A DNA stretch of 48,780 bases from an uncultured Mailhella sp. GTDB lineage: Bacteria > Desulfobacterota > Desulfovibrionia > Desulfovibrionales > Desulfovibrionaceae. The position numbers were made by a program, and so were the translations under genes. The notes under the pieces were generated by a model. It searched no databases, was not told where the DNA came from, and saw only the letters and a program-made list of their open reading frames with translations. The first letter of the stretch is position 1; every line of letters begins with the position of its first letter. Of the stretch, positions 1-9,061 are shown in pieces. The stretch covers positions 1-48,780 of the forward strand of contig CAJTMS010000010.1 of the NCBI GenBank assembly GCA_910577155.1, in the 5' to 3' direction.

Positions 1-15
1 CATACCCCCACATTG

Positions 16-40
16 CCTGTTTTTCTTTCAGAAAAACAGG
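16..40. other. Perfect 10-bp hairpin at window edge
   Basis: CCTGTTTTTC and GAAAAACAGG form a perfect 10-bp stem around the loop TTTCA. There is no clean T-run on either side, so it is only a possible terminator for genes beyond the left edge or for the minus-strand gene ending at 93. Confidence 0.35.
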
Positions 41-92
41 AAGATACGTTTTATAAATAATTGATTCTCAACCTCTTTCTATAACTAAGCAT

Positions 93-386
93 TTATAATT
101 CAATTTCTTTAGGCACAATATCCCGCCCGCAATGCTTGCAGACCTTTGCTTTTTTCTTAACAAGTTCTGCACAATAGGGGCATTCTGTGTATTCATTTAC
201 CTGTTGCCGTTTCAATTCTTCCTGTCGGAAATATTCTTTGTCTTCTCCCATTATTAAAAGAATAATAATGGCAGGCGGGAAAATAAAACAAATCCAAAAC
301 CATGAACTGCCGTTTCTGCCAAAAATTCCTGCCAGAATACTGGCAAGAAATCCTGCTGCCAGTCCGGTAAGTATAAAATGAAACAT
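93..386 (-). CDS. Small membrane protein with C-terminal zinc ribbon
   Basis: A 97-residue protein of unknown role. It has two hydrophobic segments (about residues 4-23 and 29-47), a charged linker, and a C-terminal zinc-ribbon knuckle with Cys69-x2-Cys72 and Cys83-x2-Cys86. The expected topology is two membrane helices with a cytoplasmic zinc ribbon. The start is supported by AAGGAAA just upstream of the ATG on the minus strand. A rho-independent terminator separates it from the upstream minus-strand gene, so it probably has its own promoter or depends on read-through. Small zinc-ribbon membrane proteins of this kind are common and mostly uncharacterised; I assign no function. Confidence 0.75.
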   Translation of the reverse strand: MFHFILTGLAAGFLASILAGIFGRNGSSWFWICFIFPPAIIILLIMGEDKEYFRQEELKRQQVNEYTECPYCAELVKKKAKVCKHCGRDIVPKEIEL

Positions 387-404
387 AATTTTCCTTTTGT
401 CAGC

Positions 405-430
405 AAAAAAAGCCCCTTTTCAAAGGGGCT
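405..430 (-). terminator. Rho-independent terminator
   Basis: AGCCCCTTT and AAAGGGGCT pair in a 9-bp stem at 411-430. On the minus strand the stem is followed by a run of seven T (A405-A411 on the plus strand). It lies directly after the stop codon of the minus-strand gene ending at 437. Confidence 0.9.
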
Positions 431-436
431 GTTATT

Positions 437-2047
437 TTATTGGGCGCTTACTTCAAACTTATACGTGGGCACAGTTTCCAAATCCAGAAGCTTTTTGAGT
501 GACATTTCGTCTGCTAAGGTTACTTTAACAAGGAATTTTCCTGTGCTTTTAATGGTTTCAATGAGCGTTTCAAGGATACTTATAATTTCTTTATCGATAA
601 TGGTAACGTCTTCACTTTCTCTGAAACTGTCAATTTCTGCTTGGAGGGCGGCAAGAATTTCATCTTTTAATGCAGCTGCGGGAAATCCCGTTTCATTGGC
701 TGCAATTTTGAAAGCAAAGTCAATAAAGCCCGTATCGGTATAATTAAATTCCAATGCATTCAAACTGAGATTTTGCAAAATTTCATCCAGTTGTTCAAAG
801 GTTATATCGTCGAATAGCATATTATAATTTGCCAAAAAGAGATTTTTATCTTTATTGAGGATTTTTCCCCCAACTTGGGCAGAAAGCCGGGCTAATTCCC
901 GGACGGAAAATTGTGTATCTTGTGTGAAGTGTCCGGTTTCTTTTGTCAGTTCGGCAGATTGGTTTAATGAAAAAACCATGCCGTTGGCAAACTTTTCTGT
1001 GAACAGCTCAAGAGATTCCGGGCTGACAATATTTTTTAAAAATTCTTTTGCAAGAGTAAGCTCATTGACTGTGGAATTTACTTTTAATGCCGTATCATTT
1101 TCATCAAAAAGATAAGAAAGCTCTTTTAAGGTGATAGGGCTTTGGGCAACTTCCTCAATTTCATTTAAATAGATGGCAGAATTGAGGATTTTGACTTCTT
1201 CAAGGAATGGGACATGGGGATAATTAAAAAGCTTGTTGATAAGAAGTTCGGAAAGCGTTTCGTATTCGAGGATTGCAGAAGGGTTATTTTCAAATTCGCT
1301 GGAACGTTCCAATTCATTTAACCGCATAACGGTTTGGCTGATTTCTGCTAAATATTTTGCTGTGGGAAGGGCAATATTTTTGAGTTCAATTTTTTCAAAA
1401 TTGAGATTAAGAGGTTTGCTTTGTATATTAATGTCATGGTATGCAATATCAAATGTGCCGCCGGTATAAGCAGGGAACGCAATATTTTTTACCATGAAAC
1501 TTGCTTCACTGCTGCTTCCTTTAAATGCCTGCATGCTGATATTTTGGAATGTAATGCCATTATGACGAATATCCAGAAGATGTTGGAAATATTCTTCAGA
1601 GTAGGGTGCAGTGCGATGAAGAGAAATTAATTTCAATAAATTGAGCAAAGGCTTTTTGATACTTATTTGATCCGTAGTGGTGATAAGTTCTTCATTTCCA
1701 TATGCATAGACTGTTGATTTTATAGTATTAAATTGAATTTCGTCACAAAGAAGAACCTTATCTTCCGACGTTTTTTTTAAAGAATCTGCGTTGATGCCTT
1801 TAATAATAATTTCGTCAGCACTGTTATCTATTTTAACTTCGTTATCACTGTAAGGAAAAACCACATTTTTTATGGTTAATGTTTTGCCTAAACAATTATA
1901 TTTTACATCGGAATGGGTAATATGATTATGGGCAAGTGTTGCTTTTGCAATTTCTTCAACCTGAGCATTAATTTTATTAACATAAAAATATCCGCCGCCT
2001 GCAATCAAAAGAAGAGCAATAAGCCCCCACAGTATTTTTTTATTCAT
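437..2047 (-). CDS. Membrane-anchored periplasmic protein of unknown function
   Basis: A 536-residue protein with one N-terminal hydrophobic helix (about residues 5-23, no lipobox), then a long soluble, presumably periplasmic region of alternating polar and hydrophobic stretches. The architecture (N-terminal anchor, several hundred residues of probable beta-rich and amphipathic repeats) resembles the DUF945/AsmA-like class of envelope proteins. I see no diagnostic motif, so this is only a structural analogy. The start is supported by GAGGAAAA upstream of the ATG. It is transcribed divergently from the S41 protease gene, is followed by a strong terminator, and is therefore probably monocistronic. 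Confidence 0.75.
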   Translation of the reverse strand: MNKKILWGLIALLLIAGGGYFYVNKINAQVEEIAKATLAHNHITHSDVKYNCLGKTLTIKNVVFPYSDNEVKIDNSADEIIIKGINADSLKKTSEDKVLLCDEIQFNTIKSTVYAYGNEELITTTDQISIKKPLLNLLKLISLHRTAPYSEEYFQHLLDIRHNGITFQNISMQAFKGSSSEASFMVKNIAFPAYTGGTFDIAYHDINIQSKPLNLNFEKIELKNIALPTAKYLAEISQTVMRLNELERSSEFENNPSAILEYETLSELLINKLFNYPHVPFLEEVKILNSAIYLNEIEEVAQSPITLKELSYLFDENDTALKVNSTVNELTLAKEFLKNIVSPESLELFTEKFANGMVFSLNQSAELTKETGHFTQDTQFSVRELARLSAQVGGKILNKDKNLFLANYNMLFDDITFEQLDEILQNLSLNALEFNYTDTGFIDFAFKIAANETGFPAAALKDEILAALQAEIDSFRESEDVTIIDKEIISILETLIETIKSTGKFLVKVTLADEMSLKKLLDLETVPTYKFEVSAQ

Positions 2048-2138
2048 ATTTTCCTCGAATAATGATTTTACGTACTATATTTTTTTTTGTGTTTTCTGTC
2101 AAATGAGGGGATAATCAGAAAATTAACCTACAAATTTA

Positions 2139-2167
2139 TTGCTATTTTATGATAAAAAGTTTATACG
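2139..2167 (+). promoter_or_regulatory. Possible sigma-70 promoter of the S41 protease gene
   Basis: TTGCTA (2139-2144), a 17-nt spacer, and TATACG (2162-2167). The match is moderate, but the position, 30 nt before the start codon in the divergent intergenic region, is suitable. Confidence 0.3.
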
Positions 2168-2196
2168 ATTTGTGTTGTGTATTATTGGAGGCATAG

Positions 2197-3477
2197 ATGC
2201 GTAAATTTATTCGACTGACCGTTTGTTTTTCTGTTGTTATCGCCGCTTTTTTGGCAGGCGGCACATATATGAAAGCTGTGAGTGCTGATGTTGATTATGA
2301 TTCTTTACGGCGTTTTAGCCAAGTCCTTGATATTGTAGAACAATATTATGTTGAAGAAGTCAAGCAGCCGGAATTGATTGACGGGGCATTAAAGGGTATG
2401 CTGCAAGGATTAGACCCTCATTCTGCCATGATGGATAAAGATGAATTCAAACAAATGCAGGAAACAAATGTAGGTAAATTTAGCGGCATTGGTGTGGAAA
2501 TTACCACAATTAATGGCGTTGTTACCGTTGTGACTCCTATCGAAGATACGCCTGCCTATAAAGCAGGAATTTTAGCCGGTGACCAAATTCTTTCCATTGA
2601 CGGAAAATTCACCGATCAAATGACATTGTCGGAAGCAGCCAATCTTATGCGGGGTAAAAAGGGAACAGAACTTACCTTGCTTATTTTGCATAAAAATTCC
2701 AATGCTCCCGTATCCGTAAAATTAAAACGGGACGATATTCCCTATCGTACAGTGAAAGTAAAAGAATTGGAAAATGGCTATTATTGGGTACGGTTGACCC
2801 GCTTTAGTGAAAATACCTTTGCTGATTTAAGAAAAGAAATTGATAAAGTGATGAAAAAATCCCCTGTTCAGGGTATTGTTCTTGATATGCGCAATAATCC
2901 CGGCGGACTTGTTGATTCTGCCATTAATATTGCTGATATGTTCCTTGAGGACGGAGTGATTATGTCCATGAAAGGACGTGACGGCAATGACGAACTGGAA
3001 TACAAGGCACAAAAACAAGATGATGATGTCAAAGCACCCCTTGTCGTGCTTGTGAACGCCGGTTCCGCATCAGCTTCTGAAATTGTGGCGGGAGCTCTTT
3101 GTGACCAAAAACGTGCCTTAATTGTGGGTGAAAGAACTTTTGGCAAGGGTTCTGTACAAAATGTTATTCCTTTGCCGGACGGCACAGGCTTGAAATTAAC
3201 CGTTGCCTTGTATTATACACCTTCCGGAAAATCTATCCAGGCAGAAGGCATTGTTCCTGATTTTGAAGTGCTTTGGGAAAATCCGCGTGAAGCAGACAAA
3301 AATAGTTTTTCCGTGCGTGAAAAAGATTTAACAAGACACCTTGAAACAAATACCGCTAAAAAGGAAGAAACGCTGTCACAAGATATTGAAAGTAAAGAAT
3401 TATTGGAAAAAGATAATCAGCTGCGTGTTGCTTTACAGCTCGTCAAATCTTTGCCTACTATTCAAAAAATTAAATAA
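2197..3477 (+). CDS. ctpA: S41 family C-terminal processing peptidase
   Basis: A periplasmic serine protease of the Prc/CtpA family that cleaves proteins near their C-termini. The 426-residue product has a signal or anchor sequence (about 5-25), a PDZ domain (about 95-180, with the GIGVEI motif at its start) and the S41 catalytic core. The catalytic dyad is visible: Ser292 in the SASASEIVAGAL motif and Lys317 in TFGKGSVQ, 25 residues apart as in E. coli Prc. The start has GGAGG eight nt upstream. It precedes the divergent polysaccharide deacetylase gene, from which it is separated by a strong terminator. In this lineage CtpA is often associated with peptidoglycan hydrolase control; that role is inferred here. 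Confidence 0.95.
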   Translation: MRKFIRLTVCFSVVIAAFLAGGTYMKAVSADVDYDSLRRFSQVLDIVEQYYVEEVKQPELIDGALKGMLQGLDPHSAMMDKDEFKQMQETNVGKFSGIGVEITTINGVVTVVTPIEDTPAYKAGILAGDQILSIDGKFTDQMTLSEAANLMRGKKGTELTLLILHKNSNAPVSVKLKRDDIPYRTVKVKELENGYYWVRLTRFSENTFADLRKEIDKVMKKSPVQGIVLDMRNNPGGLVDSAINIADMFLEDGVIMSMKGRDGNDELEYKAQKQDDDVKAPLVVLVNAGSASASEIVAGALCDQKRALIVGERTFGKGSVQNVIPLPDGTGLKLTVALYYTPSGKSIQAEGIVPDFEVLWENPREADKNSFSVREKDLTRHLETNTAKKEETLSQDIESKELLEKDNQLRVALQLVKSLPTIQKIK

Positions 3478-3514
3478 TTGAAGCATAGACAGAATATTTC
3501 TTTTTGTTTAGTAT

Positions 3515-3543
3515 AAGGACTTGTGAAAACAAGTCCTTTTTTT
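3515..3543 (+). terminator. Rho-independent terminator with GNRA loop
   Basis: AAGGACTTGT and ACAAGTCCTT pair in a 10-bp stem capped by GAAA, followed by seven T. It ends only 12 nt before the next start codon (3556), so the downstream gene needs read-through or an embedded promoter. Confidence 0.93.
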
Positions 3544-3555
3544 ATTGAGTAAAGA

Positions 3556-4932
3556 ATGATTACATGGCTGCGTGATATTGTCCAAAACAGAAAATCCATT
3601 TTTGCCGGAACAAAACGGATTTTAACCGGTTTTTTGTTCTTTTGTTGCTGTTTATCCGTGTATTTTGGCATTTCTGCGTTGTTGTCACAATTTTTGTATG
3701 AAAAAAATACAAATACGGAAAGCCGCAAAAATGTTGCGGAAGAAAATACTTCCCTGCAGACAGAACAGACAGAGCAGAATTTACTGCTGCGTAAGAGTTT
3801 TTATAAAGCGTCTGATATGTATTTTGCAGCTTATAATGCCCATCATGATCCCGCTCCTGATTTAAAAAAAACTATCGAGCAAAATTATCCTTTCGACAGC
3901 GAACTGTTGTCCTCTGTTTGGGCTGTTCACAAGGCTGTGGACAGTTTCTTGAAACGGGAAATCCCGCAGAAATCCTGTATTTATGCAGATAACGGAATTC
4001 ATTTTACAAAAGATAAAAAAGCATATCCTTTTGTAGTGTATCAATTGGTTCATGATGAAACGCCGGAGTATATGTACTATTTAGGCAAAGAAAATGAAGA
4101 ATTTTTTGAGAAATTTAAAAATTATATGAACACGCAGAACCTTTCCTGTTCCGTGCATTTTGAAAACAATTTTTATTATGTGGTGCATAAAGGGCTCATT
4201 ACCCATGTTATCCGTTTGAAGGAGCTGAAAGAACGTATTGCGGTTTTTAGTTTGCTTGCAAGTTATAAATCCTATATTACTTTGGTTTTAGACGATGTCG
4301 GAGAAAATCTCGCCTTTGCAAAAGAGTGCATGGATTTGCCCTATCCTGTCATTTTCTCTGTTTGGCCTGAATCGACCTATGCCGTAATGGTTGCTGTTCT
4401 AGCCCATGAAAAAGGTTTGCCGGTATATTTGCATCAGCCAATGGAGGCATTGCCCCGGAATGGGAAAAAAGTGGATATTGGGAAAAGCGGTTTGTACACT
4501 TCCATGAGCTATGAACAAATGCGTGATGTTTTATATTGGAATATTCTTTCCATTCCTTATGTTCAGGGCGTCAATAATCATATGGGGTCAAAATTTTCTC
4601 TTGACAGAAACGCTATTGTTAAATTTTATAACGCTGTTCAGGAAATTAAACCGTATTTTTTAGTGCTTGACAGTATAACAACACCCCAATCAAAAATTTA
4701 TCGCATTGGAAAAGAAAATGGATTTTTAGTTGCAAAACGGGATATTTTTATAGATAATGAAGCAGATAAAAAATTTATTTTGCAGGAACTTAATCATGCC
4801 TATGGGCTGGCAAAAAAACATAATCGGGTTGTTGTTATCGGGCATGTAAGAAAAGCAACCATACAGGCATTAAAAGAATGGCAAGCCTATAAAGATCAAA
4901 ATATTGTTTTTTCCCTGCCGTCAACTTTTTAG
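3556..4932 (+). CDS. Divergent polysaccharide deacetylase (DUF610/YibQ family)
   Basis: A 458-residue protein with one N-terminal transmembrane helix (about 20-45), a roughly 190-residue linker region, and a C-terminal divergent polysaccharide deacetylase domain from about 240 to the end. Family motifs are LVLDDVG (243-249), HQPME, NNHMGSKF (340-347), LDS and RDIFIDNE (395-402). The paired Asp in LDD and the His in NNHMG correspond to the putative metal site. The substrate is unknown; envelope glycan is likely. The ribosome-binding site is poor (GAGTAAAG) and the start sits directly behind a terminator. The next gene, ndk, follows 8 nt after the stop. Confidence 0.9.
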   Translation: MITWLRDIVQNRKSIFAGTKRILTGFLFFCCCLSVYFGISALLSQFLYEKNTNTESRKNVAEENTSLQTEQTEQNLLLRKSFYKASDMYFAAYNAHHDPAPDLKKTIEQNYPFDSELLSSVWAVHKAVDSFLKREIPQKSCIYADNGIHFTKDKKAYPFVVYQLVHDETPEYMYYLGKENEEFFEKFKNYMNTQNLSCSVHFENNFYYVVHKGLITHVIRLKELKERIAVFSLLASYKSYITLVLDDVGENLAFAKECMDLPYPVIFSVWPESTYAVMVAVLAHEKGLPVYLHQPMEALPRNGKKVDIGKSGLYTSMSYEQMRDVLYWNILSIPYVQGVNNHMGSKFSLDRNAIVKFYNAVQEIKPYFLVLDSITTPQSKIYRIGKENGFLVAKRDIFIDNEADKKFILQELNHAYGLAKKHNRVVVIGHVRKATIQALKEWQAYKDQNIVFSLPSTF

Positions 4933-4940
4933 GAGGAACT

Positions 4941-5372
4941 ATGCAATATAGTTTTGGAATAATCAAACCGGACGCCATGCAAAAAAAGCATTATGGAAAA
5001 ATTTTAGACGATATTGCATGTGCCGGATATAAACTTATCGGACTGAAACTTTTTCATCTTACAGAAGAAAAAGCAAAGAATTTTTATGCAAAGCATGAAA
5101 ATAAGCCTTTTTTTGATGAGCTTATCCAATATATGTGTTTAAGTCCTGTGCTTTGTTTTGTTATCCAAAAAGAAAATGCAATCAATGATTTTAGAGCATT
5201 GGTCGGAAATACTGACCCCAAACTTGCCGAAAAAAATACCCTGCGTCATAAATACGGGCAAGATGTTTCAGCCAATGCCATTCATGCCTCTGACAGTGAG
5301 GCAAGCTTTGACAGGGAATGGCGCTTTTTCTTTACTGAAAACGAGCTGTATTTTCCGAATGATTTGCAGTAA
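4941..5372 (+). CDS. ndk: Nucleoside diphosphate kinase
   Basis: Transfers the gamma phosphate between nucleoside tri- and diphosphates through a phosphohistidine. The length, 143 residues, is standard. The N-terminus has GIIKPDAM, and the active-site His115 lies in NAIHASDS, the family signature. A near-ideal ribosome-binding site (AGGAGG, 6 nt before the ATG) starts it just after the polysaccharide deacetylase gene. A convergent terminator follows at 5455-5489. The exact 10-mer AGGAGGAACT of its ribosome-binding site recurs just after the gene at 5400-5409. Confidence 0.97.
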   Translation: MQYSFGIIKPDAMQKKHYGKILDDIACAGYKLIGLKLFHLTEEKAKNFYAKHENKPFFDELIQYMCLSPVLCFVIQKENAINDFRALVGNTDPKLAEKNTLRHKYGQDVSANAIHASDSEASFDREWRFFFTENELYFPNDLQ

Positions 5373-5454
5373 TGATGCAGGAGAGAGTTTATTATTTTGA
5401 GGAGGAACTCTTCCCCAAAAAACCATATCCCCTATAAAAAATAAAAGCTGAAAC

Positions 5455-5489
5455 AAAAAATCCCTCTTTTTGCAAATGAGGGATTTTTT
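5455..5489. terminator. Bidirectional terminator between ndk and ssb
   Basis: AAAAAATCCCTC and GAGGGATTTTTT pair in a 12-bp stem. The T-tract on each strand is supplied by the stem itself, which serves both convergent genes. Confidence 0.9.
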
Positions 5490-5529
5490 GTTTTATATGG
5501 GCATATTTTTATATAGCATACGTCCTTTT

Positions 5530-5982
5530 TTAAAACGGTGCGTCGTCCATGTCGCTTGCTTCACTGGGGAAAGGGGAACCATAATCTTCCATTGGTTCTT
5601 GATTATTTTTTGCTTTTGGAGAAGACTGCGGAGCAAAATCATCAGAATTTCTGTCACCTTTTTTATCGAGAAAACGAACGGTATTGGCTACAATTTCTGT
5701 GGTAAAACGGTCTTGACCCTGCTGGTCCTGCCATTTTCTTGTTTGGATACGCCCTTCCGCATAAACAAGACTGCCTTTGCTCAGGTATTGGGCACAGTTT
5801 TCTGCTTGGCGCTGAAAAACAATGACTCTGTGCCATTCTGTTTTTTCAACTCTGTTGCCGTCACGATCCTGATAACTTTCGTCAGTAGCAATATTGAGGG
5901 TGGTGACAGGAATACCGGTTTGTGTGTATTTAAGTTCTGGTTCACGACCTAATCGACCAATAATCATGGCTTTGTTTAACAT
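5530..5982 (-). CDS. ssb: Single-stranded DNA-binding protein
   Basis: A 150-residue SSB. The N-terminal OB-fold is recognisable from MLNKAMIIGRLGREPELKYT, and a Pro/Ser-rich linker leads to the acidic tip DMDDAPF, the conserved tail that recruits replication and repair partners. A longer reading frame reaches back to 6069, but the added residues are hydrophobic and unlike SSB. The start at 5982 has GGAG nine nt upstream and gives the canonical N-terminus. It is convergent with ndk and divergent from cysS, so it is monocistronic. Confidence 0.97.
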   Translation of the reverse strand: MLNKAMIIGRLGREPELKYTQTGIPVTTLNIATDESYQDRDGNRVEKTEWHRVIVFQRQAENCAQYLSKGSLVYAEGRIQTRKWQDQQGQDRFTTEIVANTVRFLDKKGDRNSDDFAPQSSPKAKNNQEPMEDYGSPFPSEASDMDDAPF

Positions 5983-6011
5983 ACTCTTTACTCCAATATA
6001 ATTTGAAAAAA

Positions 6012-6039
6012 AGTATACTTGAAATAAAAAAAAATACAA
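6012..6039 (-). promoter_or_regulatory. Probable sigma-70 promoter of ssb
   Basis: On the minus strand TTGTAT (6039-6034), a 16-nt spacer, and TATACT (6017-6012). This would place transcription start about 20-25 nt before the ssb start codon. The -10 lies within the perfect palindrome AAGTATACTT. Confidence 0.45.
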
Positions 6040-6100
6040 TAAAAAAGAAAACAGGCAAATTTTATCCATTAATAAAGCATATTATAACAATTGCTTTTCT

Positions 6101-6129
6101 TTGACGGAAGCCAAATTATTATGTATACT
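6101..6129 (+). promoter_or_regulatory. Sigma-70 promoter of cysS
   Basis: TTGACG (6101-6106), a 17-nt spacer, and TATACT (6124-6129), a 10 of 12 match to consensus. It lies 30 nt before the cysS start, with AGGAG in between. Confidence 0.75.
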
Positions 6130-6160
6130 CATAAGGTCAAATGAAAAATAAGGAGTTTTT

Positions 6161-7627
6161 ATGTATATATATAATACTATGACAAAGAAAAAAGAACAAT
6201 TTATTCCACAGGCTGCGGGAAAAGTCGGCATGTATGCCTGTGGTATTACAGCCTATGATCTTTGTCATATCGGACATGCCCGCTCTGCTGTTGTATTTGA
6301 TGTTATTGCCCGTTATTTGGAATTTAAAGGCAATCAGGTAACCTTTGTCCGTAATTTTACCGATGTTGATGATAAAATTATCAATCGTGCCAATCAGGAA
6401 CATGTCAGCTCAAAAGATATTTCGGAACGATATATAAAAGCTTTCCATGAAGATATGGACAAACTGAATGTCCGCCGTGCTGATATTGAACCAAAAGCGA
6501 CAGAATATATCCCTGAAATGATTGAACTTTGTGAAAATTTGATTACTAAGGGCTTTGCGTATGCAACACCTTCCGGCGATGTGTATTTTCGTGTTCGTTC
6601 CTTTAAAGAGTACGGCAAACTTTCCGGTCGGGATATTAACGATATGCGTGCAGGGGCAAGAATACAGCCCGGTGAAGAAAAAGAAGATCCCCTTGATTTT
6701 GCCCTTTGGAAAAGCGCAAAACCCGGTGAACCGTTTTGGGAATGTCCTTGGGGAAAAGGGCGCCCGGGCTGGCATATAGAATGTTCTGCCATGAGTGAAA
6801 AGAACTTATCGCTGCCGCTGGATATCCATGGCGGCGGACAGGATTTAATTTTTCCGCATCATGAAAATGAAATTGCACAGAGTGAAGCTGCTCTTGGCGG
6901 GGAATTTGCTAAATTTTGGGTGCATAATGGTTTTGTGCAAATTGATTCTGAAAAAATGTCAAAATCCTTAGGGAACTTTAAAACCATACGGGATATTTTG
7001 GAATCCAGACATCCTGAGGCGCTGCGTTTCTTCCTGATAAGCAAACATTACAGAAGTCCTATAGATTTCAGCTTTGTAACCATGGACGATGCCGAAAAAG
7101 GGCTTGTGCGCGTGTATGAATGTTTAGCTGAAGTCCATGCTGCCCTGCAAAAAGAATTTAATAAAAAAATGGCAATGCCTGAAGATATTGTCAAAGAATT
7201 TGAAGGATTGAAGCAAGCCTTTTTAGAATCCATGGACGATGATTTTAATACTGCAGGAGCCTTGGGACATGTGTTCGGAACTGTACGCCTTGTAAACAGA
7301 GTGCTTGAAGAAAAAGCTCTTCGCGGCAAAGACGGAACAAAGGCATTTTTAGAGCAAGTTCTTGAAGAGGCAGCAGTTTGGTCACGGATTTTAGGCGTTT
7401 TTGGTGCAGAACCTGCTGCCATGCTCCTTGCTTTGCGGGATTTGAATGCAAAGCGTTTAAATATTGATGTCGAGCAGGTTGAAACCTTGCTCGCGCAAAG
7501 GCTTGAAGCGAAGAGAAATAAGAATTTTACAACGGCTGACAGTATCCGTGAAAAATTGACGGCAATGCATGTGGAAGTTCGTGATACGCAAAACGGACAG
7601 GTATGGGCGATTAATCACACTGCCTGA
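6161..7627 (+). CDS. cysS: Cysteinyl-tRNA synthetase
   Basis: A class I aminoacyl-tRNA synthetase that charges tRNA-Cys, 488 residues, full length. The ATP-binding HIGH motif is at 36-39 and KMSKS at 265-269. Cys27, Cys208 and the HHENE region near 233 match the zinc site that selects cysteine. The C-terminal DALR and helical tail are present. The start is fixed by AGGAG at 7-9 nt spacing. A strong promoter precedes it, and the gene is probably the first of a run reaching corA. Confidence 0.98.
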   Translation: MYIYNTMTKKKEQFIPQAAGKVGMYACGITAYDLCHIGHARSAVVFDVIARYLEFKGNQVTFVRNFTDVDDKIINRANQEHVSSKDISERYIKAFHEDMDKLNVRRADIEPKATEYIPEMIELCENLITKGFAYATPSGDVYFRVRSFKEYGKLSGRDINDMRAGARIQPGEEKEDPLDFALWKSAKPGEPFWECPWGKGRPGWHIECSAMSEKNLSLPLDIHGGGQDLIFPHHENEIAQSEAALGGEFAKFWVHNGFVQIDSEKMSKSLGNFKTIRDILESRHPEALRFFLISKHYRSPIDFSFVTMDDAEKGLVRVYECLAEVHAALQKEFNKKMAMPEDIVKEFEGLKQAFLESMDDDFNTAGALGHVFGTVRLVNRVLEEKALRGKDGTKAFLEQVLEEAAVWSRILGVFGAEPAAMLLALRDLNAKRLNIDVEQVETLLAQRLEAKRNKNFTTADSIREKLTAMHVEVRDTQNGQVWAINHTA

Positions 7628-7660
7628 TAAACCGTAACACTATGAAAATGGTGAGGAAAT

Positions 7661-9049
7661 ATGATAAAGAAAATTATTGCAACCTGTATGATAGCTCTTC
7701 TTGCTGTTATTCTTCCTTTTCATGTTTCCCATGCTCAGCTGTTTAAAGATTTTAGTGTACGGGATGAAAAAGAACTGGCGAAAGAATTTGAAATTCTTGT
7801 CAAAGCGCGCCTGCCCATTATTGAGGAACCGGAAATAAAATTATATGTTCAGTCTGTTGTGCAGAAAATTTTAACCACCGCTCCCCCGCAGCCTTTTAAT
7901 TTTGAAACAAATGTTATCTATAGCCCCGTGCTGAATGCCTTTGCAACTCCCGGGGGCTATGTTTGTGTCTTTTCAGGATTATTAATCAATATTGAAGATG
8001 AAGATTCCCTTGCAGGTATTTTAGCCCACGAAATTGCACACGTTACCCAGCGCCATATTGCTTCCCGGATTGACAGGAGCAAGTATTTGAGCATTGGAAC
8101 GCTTGTTGCTTTGGTGGGGGCGGCTCTTGCCGGCGGAGGCGAAGCCTCCGGTGCTTTGATAGCAGGTTCCGTGGCAACAACTCAGGCGGCAATGCTCAGT
8201 TATAATCGTGATGATGAAAGCGAAGCAGATAAATTTGGCTTACAGTATATGCTGAAGGCAGGCTATAACCCTCAGGGTATGGCAAAGGCTTTTCAGGTTT
8301 TGCAAAATAAAAGTCTGGGAGGAGGATCTGATTTTCCTACCTATTTATCTACTCACCCCAATATTAATGCCCGTATAGCCACCGTTAATTCCTTTGTCCG
8401 CACGTTAAAACCCGCTCACCGCTTTACTCTTGATAATACAAAATTTATCCGTGCAAAAAGCCTTGCTGTTGCGTATTATGCGGACATGCGTTTTGCTGAC
8501 AATTATTTTTCCGGCAAAAAAACGGCATATGATTATATGGGATTAGGCATTGTGGCCCGTAAGCGTAATCAAATAAAGCAGGCGGAAGAATATTTGCAAA
8601 AAGCTGTGGAACTTGCTCCGGATGATTTTTTGATGAACAGAGAATTAGGACGTTTTTATTTTGATGTGGGTGAATTTTCACCTGCAAGAACGTATCTTGA
8701 AAAAGCAATCCGTATCAACCCGCGTGATTATATGGCAATTTTTTTTCATGCCCGTTTGCTGGACAGTGAAAATCAGGTGCTTGAAGCGCAGCGTGAATAT
8801 GAAAAAGTGTTAAAATATGCACCGGAAGACGGTGAAGTGTTAAATTTCTATGGACGTGTGCTTGGACGTCAGGGGAAAGAATTTGACGGATATTTGCAGT
8901 TGGCCTTGGCGGAAATTTATAAAAATAATGAAGGAAGGGCAAATTCATGGCTCAAAAGGGCAGATAATCTTGCAAGTTCCTCTCAGGAAAAAGAACGGTT
9001 AAAAAAGGCGCAAAACATTTTGGCAGAGCGGAAAAAATATTGGAAATAA
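7661..9049 (+). CDS. M48 family metalloprotease with TPR repeats (BepA-like)
   Basis: A periplasmic zinc metalloprotease, 462 residues. It has a signal peptide ending near residue 25 (HVSHA), an M48 domain with the zinc motif HEIAH (123-127) and a downstream DESEAD segment (185-190) supplying the third ligand, then TPR repeats from about residue 290 to the end. The same architecture is found in E. coli BepA/YfgC, which assists or degrades outer-membrane beta-barrel proteins such as LptD and BamA; that role is inferred. The start is supported by GAGGAAAT. It follows cysS by 33 nt and precedes hslV by 12 nt. Confidence 0.93.
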   Translation: MIKKIIATCMIALLAVILPFHVSHAQLFKDFSVRDEKELAKEFEILVKARLPIIEEPEIKLYVQSVVQKILTTAPPQPFNFETNVIYSPVLNAFATPGGYVCVFSGLLINIEDEDSLAGILAHEIAHVTQRHIASRIDRSKYLSIGTLVALVGAALAGGGEASGALIAGSVATTQAAMLSYNRDDESEADKFGLQYMLKAGYNPQGMAKAFQVLQNKSLGGGSDFPTYLSTHPNINARIATVNSFVRTLKPAHRFTLDNTKFIRAKSLAVAYYADMRFADNYFSGKKTAYDYMGLGIVARKRNQIKQAEEYLQKAVELAPDDFLMNRELGRFYFDVGEFSPARTYLEKAIRINPRDYMAIFFHARLLDSENQVLEAQREYEKVLKYAPEDGEVLNFYGRVLGRQGKEFDGYLQLALAEIYKNNEGRANSWLKRADNLASSSQEKERLKKAQNILAERKKYWK

Positions 9050-9061
9050 AGGATAGCAAAT

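Noticed and set aside
5983..6069. Longer ssb start adding 29 hydrophobic residues
   Set aside because: It mimics a signal peptide but is translated promoter DNA; SSB is cytoplasmic and the start at 5982 has a ribosome-binding site.
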